Shown: positions 1 to 5,258 of the stretch, piece after piece
Numbering within the stretch: position 1 is the first letter of the stretch
Layout of the letters: every line of letters begins with the position of its first letter
From: Caryophanales bacterium
GTDB taxonomy: Bacteria > Bacillota_I > Bacilli_A > RFN20 > CAG-826
Reading direction: 5' to 3'
Length of the DNA stretch: 5,280 bases
NCBI GenBank assembly: GCA_028726925.1
Contig: JAQYPI010000019.1
Location: 1 to 5,280, forward strand
Translations under genes and position numbers: made by a program
The notes under the pieces: model-generated
The model's database searches: none
What the model was told of the DNA's origin: nothing
The model's input: the letters and a program-made list of their open reading frames with translations, nothing else

Positions 1-1
1 C

Positions 2-418
2 GACACGTATGGTGGCAGCGCCCGTCATGGCGGGGGCGCCTTCTCGGGCAAGGACCCCTCGAAAGTGGACCGTTCCGCTTCCTATTATGCCCGTTACATC
101 GCGAAGAACCTCGTCGCCGCGGGGGCCGCGGACCGACTCGAAGTGCAACTCTCCTATGCGATCGGCGTCGCTAAGCCGATGTCCGTCTCCGTTTCGACCT
201 TCGGGACCAAGCACGTCCCCGACGAGAAGATCCTCGAGGCGATCGACCGTTACTTCGACGCGCGCCCCGGGGCGATCATCTCGTCCTTCGGCATGACGCG
301 CCCGACCTGGAAGTACGCGGACACCTGCAATTACGGGTGCTATGGGCGTCCCGACATCGACGTTCCTTGGGAAAAACTCGACAAGGTGGAAGAACTCAAA
401 GAATTCTTCGCTTCCTAA
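2..418 (+). CDS. metK: S-adenosylmethionine synthetase, C-terminal part (5' truncated by window)
   Basis: MetK makes S-adenosylmethionine from ATP and methionine in the cytoplasm, releasing phosphate and pyrophosphate; the product is the main methyl donor. The frame is open from base 2, and 138 residues remain of a family normally about 390 long, so this is the third (C-terminal) domain. It opens with DTYGG, then HGGGAFSGKD, the glycine-rich signature of the family, then KVDRSASYYARYIAKN with catalytic-domain Lys/Arg residues, and later AIGVAKPMSVSV and a C-terminal RPDIDVPWEK stretch typical of the enzyme. The gene ends in TAA at 416-418, and its terminator begins at the stop codon. The start lies upstream of the window. 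Nothing looks degraded. The identification is secure; only the N-terminal two thirds are unseen. Confidence 0.97.
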   Translation, partial: DTYGGSARHGGGAFSGKDPSKVDRSASYYARYIAKNLVAAGAADRLEVQLSYAIGVAKPMSVSVSTFGTKHVPDEKILEAIDRYFDARPGAIISSFGMTRPTWKYADTCNYGCYGRPDIDVPWEKLDKVEELKEFFAS

Positions 419-443
419 GCAAGGCAAATCGCCTTGCTTTTTT
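417..443 (+). terminator. Intrinsic terminator of metK
   Basis: GCAAGGC (419-425) and GCCTTGC (431-437) form a perfect 7-bp stem around the 5-base loop AAATC, followed at once by six T (438-443). AA at 417-418, inside the stop codon, can pair with the first two T and lengthen the stem to 9 bp. It closes the metK transcript and separates it from hpf. Confidence 0.93.
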
Positions 444-495
444 CATTGAAAACCCGCGAAAAACGGCCTTTTTCACCCCCTTGGATTTCTGAATA

Positions 496-509
496 TGTAA
501 CCGCTTACA
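496..509 (+). promoter_or_regulatory. cre-like operator (CcpA / LacI-family site) upstream of hpf
   Basis: TGTAACCGCTTACA fits every fixed position of the catabolite-responsive element pattern TGWAANCGNTTWCA, including the central CG typical of LacI/GalR-family operators. The flanking bases extend the symmetry to ATGTAA (495-500) and TTACAT (505-510). It lies in the metK-hpf gap, about 80 bases before the hpf start. If hpf starts transcription near 564, the site is centred about 60 bases upstream, a place from which CcpA activates some genes. If the GATAAT at 516-521 is the -10 box, the site would overlap the -35 region and repress. The match is seen directly; the binding protein and the direction of the effect are inferred. 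Confidence 0.6.
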
Positions 510-542
510 TTTTTCGATAATGTCAAGCCTTTTTCTTTTTTT
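503..542 (+). terminator. Possible second terminator or leader hairpin overlapping the cre-like site
   Basis: GCTT (503-506) pairs with AAGC (525-528), and ACATT (507-511) pairs with AATGT (519-523). This gives a 9-bp stem with one bulged base (C524) and a 7-base loop (512-518). One base later a T-rich run follows, five T, a C and seven T (530-542). The stem has only four G-C pairs, so it is weak. It could be a back-up terminator for metK or an attenuator if transcription starts upstream. It shares TTACAT with the operator palindrome, so the two foldings exclude each other. The T-run may simply be A/T-rich promoter DNA. Confidence 0.3.
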
Positions 543-557
543 GTCATGCCTTACAAT
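530..557 (+). promoter_or_regulatory. Candidate hpf promoter
   Basis: TACAAT (552-557) matches five of six bases of the -10 consensus. It would start transcription near 564, leaving a leader of about 25 bases that carries the ribosome binding site. The -35 position (about 530-535, TTTTTC) is poor, so an activator could be needed. TTGTCA at 541-546 looks like a -35 box but is only 5 bases from TACAAT and cannot pair with it. GATAAT at 516-521 is an alternative -10, also without a good -35. Confidence 0.4.
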
Positions 558-588
558 AAAAGCGTGGTCCTATAGGAGGACAAAGCAG

Positions 589-1137
589 ATGAAATACCAA
601 ATCATTGGCAAGAACATCTCGGTCACCGATGCGATCCGTGACGACATCGAGCGCAAGCTCCGTCGCATGGACAAGTACTTCGTGATCAACGATGATGTCC
701 TTTGCCGCGCCGTCGTTCGCAGCTATACCGTCGGCGCCAAGGTGGAAATCACCATCTTCACCAAGGAGATGGATTTCCGCGCGGAGGTCAAGAACGATGA
801 CCTCTATGCTGCTGTCGACCTCGCTGTCGACAAACTCGAAGGTCAGATGCGCAAACTCAAGACGCGCATGGACCGCACCAAGGAATCCGATTCCCTTGGA
901 CGCGCTCTCGCCATGGAAAACATCATCGAGGACGCCGAAGAGGACAAAGAGGAAATCGTCCGCACGAAATCGATTCGCCTCGAGCCGATGAGCATTGATG
1001 AGGCGATCACCCGCATGGAAGCCCTCGGCCATTCGTTCTTCCTCTATCTTGACGAGGAAGATGATGAAATCGCCGTCGTCTACCGCCGCATCGACGGCGG
1101 GTATGGCGTCATCGAAGCGGAGAACCGCCTCGCCTAA
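589..1137 (+). CDS. hpf: Ribosome hibernation promoting factor, long form
   Basis: Long HPF binds the 30S decoding region and pairs 70S ribosomes into inactive 100S dimers in resting or starved cells. The 182-residue product has both expected domains. Residues 1-97 are the S30AE/YfiA domain, with MKYQIIGKNISVT at the start, a KLRRMDKYF helix and a basic helix KLEGQMRKLKTR (82-93). An acidic linker (about 99-122) joins it to the C-terminal dimerisation domain (123-182), with IVRTKSIRLEPM, EAITRMEALGHSFFLY and VVYRRIDGGYGVIE. The start at 589 is fixed by AGGAGGA at 574-580, eight bases upstream; an in-frame ATG at 520 has no such site and would add residues foreign to the family. The gene is a lone unit between two terminators, preceded by a cre-like operator. 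The secA or prfB neighbours common in Bacillota are not seen. Confidence 0.96.
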   Translation: MKYQIIGKNISVTDAIRDDIERKLRRMDKYFVINDDVLCRAVVRSYTVGAKVEITIFTKEMDFRAEVKNDDLYAAVDLAVDKLEGQMRKLKTRMDRTKESDSLGRALAMENIIEDAEEDKEEIVRTKSIRLEPMSIDEAITRMEALGHSFFLYLDEEDDEIAVVYRRIDGGYGVIEAENRLA

Positions 1138-1152
1138 TCGATCCCATGTTCG

Positions 1153-1208
1153 CCCTCCTTTCCTGGGGAGCCCGAGGCAACGGGTTCCCCTTGGGAGGGT
1201 TTTTCTTT
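1153..1208 (+). terminator. Intrinsic terminator of hpf
   Basis: The core stem is GGGGAGCCCG (1165-1174) with CGGGTTCCCC (1181-1190), 10 bp with one G-T pair, closing a 6-base loop. An outer stem of CCCTCC (1153-1158) with GGAGGG (1194-1199) is separated from it by a small internal loop. Five T, a C and three T follow (1200-1208). This is a strong terminator, and it lies immediately upstream of the next promoter. Confidence 0.92.
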
Positions 1209-1210
1209 CC

Positions 1211-1240
1211 TTGACAAACCCTCTTGTCCCTGATTAGGTT
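1211..1240 (+). promoter_or_regulatory. Promoter of the acyltransferase gene, probably giving a leaderless mRNA
   Basis: A perfect -35 box TTGACA (1211-1216) is followed 18 bases later by TAGGTT (1235-1240), which keeps the three most important -10 bases (TA at the start, T at the end). A TG at 1231-1232 precedes it. The predicted start of transcription, seven bases after the box, is about 1247, which is the A of the ATG start codon. The -35 box is clear; the -10 box is weaker. Confidence 0.6.
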
Positions 1241-1246
1241 GTGCTC

Positions 1247-2317
1247 ATGTTCCATCAATTCCGGGAAAACGGCCGCCTGCCCGCGGTGGACCTGATGAAG
1301 CTATACGCTTCTTTCCTCGTCATCCTTTCCCATTGCGTTTCCCGTTTCGTCACGGATTTCGAAAGCCCTCTTTATAACGCGATTTGGTTGACCCAGATGC
1401 CCCTTTTCTTCTTCGCCTCGGGCCTTGTATCCCCACGCCAAGAGAAGCTCGATGGCCTCGGGAAGTTTCTCTTGCGAACGGCCAAGCACGCGTTGACCCT
1501 TCTTTTTCCTTGCCTCACGTTCCTCTTGCTTTCTTGCGCCCTTTCCTCCGCTTCCGTCCTGACGGCTTTCCGTCTTTTTTATGAGGATCCCCAAAATGGC
1601 CTATGGTTCCTCTTTGTCTTGTTTTTCGTGCATCTGGTCTTTGATTTCGGCACGTATCTCTCGACGAAGATGGGATTCCGCGGCTCCTCGATCCTCGTCC
1701 CGATACTGTTTTCTGCCGTTTGTTGCCTCTTCGCCCTGCTCCTTCCGCGCCTTGCCGGATTCTCCCCGCGGATCCTCGGACTCAAGCTCTTCGCCTATTA
1801 CATCCCTTATTACGTCTTTGGCTTCTTGGCGCGTTGCTTTCTTTCGAGCGCCGCCTTTTCCTCTCGGAAACCGGCGGTTCTTTGGGCGATTTTCGGGGCG
1901 AGCCTCGCGATCGTCCTCTTCGAAGTTTTCTATTTCCCGTCCATCCCCGCGTTCGACGACGGGGACATCCTCTTCCTCGCGATTCGGGTGCTCGGCAGCA
2001 CCGCGTCGATTCTGGTCCATCTTTTTCTGACGGATATCCTCACCTCGAACGGAAAACTCGGCCGTTTCGCTTCCCTAGGATCCTATTCCTTGCAGTCCTA
2101 CTATCTCCACATCCTCTTTTTGCGGACCCTCCCTTTCTCCGCTTCCGGGGCCGCGATGCAATGGCTGCTTTCCTTCGGCACGGCGATTCTCCTCGCCATG
2201 ATGGTCGGCGTCGCTTGCCTCATCTTGCATTTCATCCCGTTTGCCAATCTCGTCTTGTTCGGGAAGTCACGGTCTTTTTACGCTTTCGAGCGTCGCTTGC
2301 CCAAGATTCTAAGATAA
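1247..2317 (+). CDS. Acyltransferase 3 family integral membrane protein
   Basis: Proteins of this family (Acyl_transf_3, OatA/fucose-acetylase type) move acyl groups, usually acetyl, onto cell-surface sugars, glycans or lipids. The 356 residues are mostly hydrophobic, with roughly ten membrane spans. Family marks are the first span with AVDLMKLYASFLVILSH (13-29), whose His29 is the expected catalytic position, QMPLFFFASGLV (50-61), GLWFLFVLFFVH in the middle, and LGSYSLQSYYLH (277-288) near the end. The usual Arg of the DxLR motif in span one is replaced by Lys18. I chose ATG 1247 over GTG 1241 because the promoter predicts a transcript beginning at 1247. There is only a faint ribosome binding site (AGG, 1236-1238). 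No terminator separates it from the phosphatase gene 48 bases downstream, so some read-through is likely. The family is fairly sure; the substrate is unknown. Confidence 0.85.
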   Translation: MFHQFRENGRLPAVDLMKLYASFLVILSHCVSRFVTDFESPLYNAIWLTQMPLFFFASGLVSPRQEKLDGLGKFLLRTAKHALTLLFPCLTFLLLSCALSSASVLTAFRLFYEDPQNGLWFLFVLFFVHLVFDFGTYLSTKMGFRGSSILVPILFSAVCCLFALLLPRLAGFSPRILGLKLFAYYIPYYVFGFLARCFLSSAAFSSRKPAVLWAIFGASLAIVLFEVFYFPSIPAFDDGDILFLAIRVLGSTASILVHLFLTDILTSNGKLGRFASLGSYSLQSYYLHILFLRTLPFSASGAAMQWLLSFGTAILLAMMVGVACLILHFIPFANLVLFGKSRSFYAFERRLPKILR

Positions 2318-2330
2318 TCGCTTCTCGATA

Positions 2331-2358
2331 TGGAAAACGAACGGGAAACGGATAAAAT
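2331..2358 (+). promoter_or_regulatory. Candidate promoter of the phosphatase operon, probably giving a leaderless mRNA
   Basis: TAAAAT (2353-2358) matches five of six -10 bases. TGGAAA (2331-2336), 16 bases before it, matches four of six -35 bases. Transcription would begin at about 2365-2366, right at the ATG at 2366. The gap from the -10 box to the ATG is seven bases, close to the six seen at the acyltransferase gene. Confidence 0.5.
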
Positions 2359-2365
2359 AAACCCC

Positions 2366-3229
2366 ATGAGCCCCAAAGTGTTGGTCACCGACCTCGACGG
2401 AACCCTCTTTTTCCCCAAGCGCCACCTGGCCATGATCCCGAAGAAGAACGTCGAATTCCTCCGGAAATGGGTCGCCGCGGGCAACCGCCTCGTCCTCAAT
2501 TCCTCCCGTGGGGAGTATTACGCGAAGAAGATCTACGACCGCTTCGGCATCCCTTTCGATTTCATCGGATGCGACGGGACCTACGTCCGCATTAACGGGG
2601 AAGTCGTCAAGGAAGCGACTTTCGAGCCCGAGCCGTTCAAGAAGCTGCTCGCCGTCCTCAAGCGCGATTTCCGCCCCTCGGTATCGATCGGCTCGAGCAA
2701 GGATTACCCGATCCTCCAGTCCAAGGCCCACAACACCTTATTCGGAACCATCTTCTACGGCCTTTACGCGATGGTGCAGTTCGTCTACCACGAGCCTTGT
2801 ATCCGCAGCGACACCTTCTTTTACAACGTGATCGAGAAAGGCGAGATGTGCAAGATGATGGTGTGCATCGGCCTCTCGAAGAGGAAGCAGCGCCTCGCCT
2901 ACCACCTGACCCAGATCTTCGGGAAGCGCTACCCCGAGTTCCAATTCTTCTGGATGAACCAATTCATCGAAATCACCCCTAAGGGGTGCGACAAAGGCAC
3001 GGGACTCACCTTTTATCTTGACTATCTTGGCATATCGAAAGAAAATGTTACGGTTATCGGGGACTCCGGTAACGACATCTCGATGTTCGACGCCTTCTAC
3101 GACCAAAGCTATTGCATGGCCCACAGCCCGAAAGAAGTCCGCGTCCACGCCAAGCACGTCATCCGTCGCGTGAGCGATCTCGAGACCTTGCTATACCCAT
3201 CGGCGGATAGCACAGATTCCCCGAACTAG
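2366..3229 (+). CDS. Cof-type HAD-IIB family hydrolase (probable sugar-phosphate phosphatase)
   Basis: This group of Mg2+-dependent cytoplasmic phosphatases removes phosphate from sugar phosphates, nucleotides or cofactors through an aspartyl-phosphate intermediate. All four HAD motifs are present in the 287 residues: DLDGTL with nucleophile Asp9 and acid/base Asp11; LVLNSSRG with Ser46 in place of the commoner Thr; Lys210 in CDKGTG; and GDSGNDISMF (232-241) with Asp233 and Asp237 for the metal. The long stretch between motifs II and III (about 80-195) fits a C2-type cap, which sets substrate choice. ATG 2366 puts the DxD motif at residues 9-11, as is usual. An in-frame ATG at 2330 would add a 12-residue charged tail and lies upstream of the predicted transcript start. 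It is likely first in an operon with the next two genes (gaps of 23 and 28 bases). The class is sure; the substrate is not. Confidence 0.92.
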   Translation: MSPKVLVTDLDGTLFFPKRHLAMIPKKNVEFLRKWVAAGNRLVLNSSRGEYYAKKIYDRFGIPFDFIGCDGTYVRINGEVVKEATFEPEPFKKLLAVLKRDFRPSVSIGSSKDYPILQSKAHNTLFGTIFYGLYAMVQFVYHEPCIRSDTFFYNVIEKGEMCKMMVCIGLSKRKQRLAYHLTQIFGKRYPEFQFFWMNQFIEITPKGCDKGTGLTFYLDYLGISKENVTVIGDSGNDISMFDAFYDQSYCMAHSPKEVRVHAKHVIRRVSDLETLLYPSADSTDSPN

Positions 3230-3252
3230 ACAACAAAGGAAAGAAAGAAACG

Positions 3253-4149
3253 ATGAACCAAAACACGGAAACCGTCGTCACGCTCGTCCACTACAACGTG
3301 GCGGTCCGCGACACCTTGGAGTACTGCCTCCAGAAGAACGTCTATGACGTCAAGGCCTTCGCCGCGAAGAAGAACACCCTTCTCAACGAGATCGACAACA
3401 ACACCCCGCTCAAGGCGATCCTCGATAATTCCGGCGACAACGGCAAGAAGATGGACGAAGCCATCCGCAAAATGGTGGAAGAAGTCTACGGCGAGAATTC
3501 CACGATCTGCAAGGTCTCGGGCGACAACCTCATCGTCGACCACGCCCAGCATCTCGCGATCTTCGGCCACGTCCTCCCGGTCCATGACAACATCACCGCG
3601 ATGATCCGCGGCGTCATCCAAGACGGCGAGCGCAAAGCCGCCGCCGAGCAAGACGAAGCCAAGAAGGCCGCCCTCTCCATGGAAGATGCCAAGAAGCTCT
3701 GGCTCGCGGAAGACCGCATGTTCCGCGCGGTCGCTTACCTCACGCTCGTGAGCGAGCTCAACAAGCTCTTCAACGATTACAACATCGCCCGCAACGAAGC
3801 CCATGGCGCTAACACCCCGGCCTCCAACTTCATCGGCCAGGACATCCAGAAAGTCATCGGCTACATCAATGGCGCCCGCGCCAACGGCATCGAGACCGAT
3901 CTCGTCTACAAGAGCATGGAAGACAAGATCAACGCCCTCGTCGAGAATTGCATCGGCCGCCGCGACCTCCCCGCCGGCAAGCGCTTCCCAGACGTCCAGC
4001 GCGATGTCCTCGAGACGATCCAGCTCTATCTCCGCGACGCGGAAGCCGGCATCAACGCCATCTATCCCGACATGGTGAAAGCCCTCGTCGAGCAAGTGAA
4101 GGCCGACCAGGCCGCCGCCGAAGCCGCCAACCTCAAGCCGGCTGCTTAA
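3253..4149 (+). CDS. Uncharacterised 298-residue soluble helical protein
   Basis: I do not recognise this protein or any domain in it. It has no signal peptide or membrane span and is rich in Ala, Lys, Glu, Asp and Asn, with long helix-forming stretches. Residues 125-150 are a highly charged Ala/Glu/Lys helix (KAAAEQDEAKKAALSMEDAK), and the tail (273-298) is another Ala-rich charged helix. A histidine cluster, H97, H100, H106 and H111, lies in a more hydrophobic segment. The only cysteines are C25, C86 and C233. AAAGGAAAG (3235-3243) is a plausible ribosome binding site, though with a long 12-base gap. It sits 23 bases after the phosphatase stop and 28 before a membrane-protein gene, so it is probably translated from the same mRNA. 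A 348-codon frame on the opposite strand covers it, but is best explained by codon bias. The gene is solid; the function is unknown. Confidence 0.85.
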   Translation: MNQNTETVVTLVHYNVAVRDTLEYCLQKNVYDVKAFAAKKNTLLNEIDNNTPLKAILDNSGDNGKKMDEAIRKMVEEVYGENSTICKVSGDNLIVDHAQHLAIFGHVLPVHDNITAMIRGVIQDGERKAAAEQDEAKKAALSMEDAKKLWLAEDRMFRAVAYLTLVSELNKLFNDYNIARNEAHGANTPASNFIGQDIQKVIGYINGARANGIETDLVYKSMEDKINALVENCIGRRDLPAGKRFPDVQRDVLETIQLYLRDAEAGINAIYPDMVKALVEQVKADQAAAEAANLKPAA

Positions 4150-4177
4150 TCGGGAACCCAAGGAAAACCGTTCGACC

Positions 4178-4537
4178 ATGAAAAAGAAGATTTTGTCCCG
4201 TAAGGAAATCACTTGGTATGTGATCGCCGGCATCCTCGCTTTCGTCGGCCTCGTTTTCGTGGTCTTCGGCATCGTCGGGGATCACCTGCCGGTCCTTAGT
4301 TCCGACAACTGGGTCCTCATCAGCGAGAACGCCTGGCTCAAGAATTGGAGCGGCATGGGCTACCGTTACTGGGGCCTCATCCTCCTCGCCGCCGGCACCG
4401 CCATCGCGGTCACGTCCCTCGCCTTCTTCGCCCGCAACGGAGACCGCGATTCCGAACGCGCCGCCCGCCGCGCCCAGCGCCTCGCCCTCGAGTCCGAGGA
4501 CGTCAAGGAAGCCGTCGAAGTCCCTGCCGAGAAATAA
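4178..4537 (+). CDS. Small two-span membrane protein with charged C-terminal tail
   Basis: I do not recognise a family. The 119 residues begin with a basic MKKKILSRKE, then a hydrophobic span (about 11-34), a 30-residue loop rich in Trp (W45, W53, W57) and Asn, a second span (about 64-85), and a strongly charged tail (86-119) with RAARRAQR followed by acidic residues. By the positive-inside rule both ends face the cytoplasm and the Trp-rich loop faces out. AAGGAAA (4160-4166) is a weak, rather distant ribosome binding site. It is the last gene of the probable phosphatase operon, with a strong terminator just after it. A role in the envelope or as a partner of the upstream 298-residue protein is only a guess from position. 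Confidence 0.82.
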   Translation: MKKKILSRKEITWYVIAGILAFVGLVFVVFGIVGDHLPVLSSDNWVLISENAWLKNWSGMGYRYWGLILLAAGTAIAVTSLAFFARNGDRDSERAARRAQRLALESEDVKEAVEVPAEK

Positions 4538-4551
4538 CCCTCATCCCTTCC

Positions 4552-4581
4552 GCCCCGGGTCCATCCCGGGGCTTTTCTTTT
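4552..4581 (+). terminator. Intrinsic terminator of the phosphatase operon
   Basis: GCCCCGGG (4552-4559) and CCCGGGGC (4565-4572) form a perfect 8-bp, all G-C stem around a 5-base loop TCCAT, followed by four T, a C and four T (4573-4581). Confidence 0.95.
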
Positions 4582-4601
4582 GATTTTGAAGCGATTATAT
4601 T
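4573..4601 (+). promoter_or_regulatory. Candidate promoter of the DUF308-like gene
   Basis: TATATT (4596-4601) matches five of six -10 bases. At the -35 distance (17 bases) is TTTTCT (4573-4578), within the tail of the preceding terminator, which is a poor match. The predicted start is about 4608, giving a leader of about 27 bases that includes the ribosome binding site. Confidence 0.4.
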
Positions 4602-4621
4602 ACATGCGTTTTCGATTTTTT

Positions 4622-4629
4622 TAGGAGGT
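4622..4629 (+). promoter_or_regulatory. Strong ribosome binding site of the DUF308-like gene
   Basis: TAGGAGGT lies five bases before ATG 4635 and complements the 16S rRNA tail almost fully. It fixes the start and contrasts with the weak or absent sites of the four genes before it. Confidence 0.9.
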
Positions 4630-4634
4630 ACTTC

Positions 4635-5105
4635 ATGGCCAAAAAGAAAACGATTCCATCCTATGTGCTCTACGCGATTCTCCTCATCGTCCTTGGCATT
4701 CTCTTCCTCGTCGGTGGGGCGGGAACCGCGAAGAACCTGCTCAACATCATCCTGACGGTTGGGGGCGTCGTCCTCGTCGTCCTCGGCGTCCTGAATCTTC
4801 TCGCGGGTCTCTTGCCAATCGGCATCGCCTATTTGATTTTCGGCGTCTTGCTCATCGCCTTCGCCTGGACTCTCGCTTGGATCGCGTTCCTGGCGATTGG
4901 GGTCCTGTTGCTCGTCAACGGCATCGCGAATCTCGCCAAACGCCGCGGCTGGGTCGTGAACAACGTCATCGCCCTCGTCGTCGGGATCCTCGTCCTTCTC
5001 CTCGCTTTCGGGGTCAACTGGGCTTGGAGTTTCGTGAACATCATCTTCTACGTCGTCGGTGCCCTCATGATCGTCGAAGGCATCCTCGTTCTCGTGAAGA
5101 AATAA
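4635..5105 (+). CDS. DUF308 / HdeD-like six-span membrane protein
   Basis: The 156-residue product is nearly all membrane: six hydrophobic segments at about 9-28, 35-57, 61-79, 81-101, 107-126 and 131-154, with short polar turns and basic ends (MAKKK, LVKK). Spans 2, 4 and 6 repeat a similar pattern, a small-residue/Gly middle ending in Gly plus Leu/Ile/Asn (LGVLNLLAG, VNGIANLAK, VEGILVLVK). This repeat of paired helices is the mark of the DUF308/HdeD group, whose E. coli member helps acid resistance; most others have no known role. It is a single-gene unit with its own ribosome binding site and terminator. The family call rests on topology and repeat pattern, so another small multi-span family remains possible. 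The acid role should not be assumed here. Confidence 0.72.
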   Translation: MAKKKTIPSYVLYAILLIVLGILFLVGGAGTAKNLLNIILTVGGVVLVVLGVLNLLAGLLPIGIAYLIFGVLLIAFAWTLAWIAFLAIGVLLLVNGIANLAKRRGWVVNNVIALVVGILVLLLAFGVNWAWSFVNIIFYVVGALMIVEGILVLVKK

Positions 5106-5125
5106 GCGGTTCTTTCATCGAAATC

Positions 5126-5153
5126 GGAGGGGTGTCCCCCTCCTTTTTCTTTT
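5126..5153 (+). terminator. Intrinsic terminator of the DUF308-like gene
   Basis: GGAGGGG (5126-5132) and CCCCTCC (5137-5143) form a 7-bp stem around the 4-base loop TGTC, followed by five T, a C and four T (5144-5153). Confidence 0.93.
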
Positions 5154-5229
5154 CTCGCGGCCAAAAAGAACACGAGGGAATGACCTGAAACGCCGTTGAG
5201 AAATCCCTTTCTTTCACGCTCCTTTGTTC

Positions 5230-5258
5230 TTGAAAGGCCTAAAACATGGGGGAATAAA
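5230..5258 (+). promoter_or_regulatory. Weak promoter-like pair at the window end
   Basis: TTGAAA (5230-5235, five of six -35 bases) is followed 17 bases later by AATAAA (5253-5258, four of six -10 bases). It would drive a + strand gene beyond the window. The rest of 5154-5280 holds no coding frame of note on either strand that I can support, and no tRNA-like fold that I can see. Confidence 0.25.

Noticed and set aside
541..576. TTGTCA (541-546) with TATAGG (571-576) as the hpf promoter
   Set aside because: The spacing of 24 bases is too long for a normal sigma-A promoter, and TATAGG overlaps the ribosome binding site.
520..588. Upstream in-frame ATG start for hpf at 520
   Set aside because: It has no ribosome binding site, it would translate through the promoter and T-run, and it would add 23 residues absent from the family; ATG 589 has a perfect site.
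544..1032. 162-codon - strand frame over hpf
   Set aside because: It is antisense to a clear hpf gene, with no recognisable motif.
1241..1246. GTG start for the acyltransferase
   Set aside because: It lies directly after the -10 box, ahead of the predicted transcript start, and adds only two residues.
1720..2355. 211-codon + strand frame overlapping the acyltransferase
   Set aside because: Its composition is Arg/Pro/Leu-rich, it has no motif, and it is fully shadowed by a gene with family motifs in another frame.
3226..4272. A 348-codon open frame on the - strand, opposite the 298-residue gene
   Set aside because: Its translation is a low-variety mix of Val, Asp, Gly, Leu and Glu, typical of the mirror of a C-ending, biased-codon gene. 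It runs past both ends of the + strand gene into the next gene, and it opposes the direction of every other gene here.
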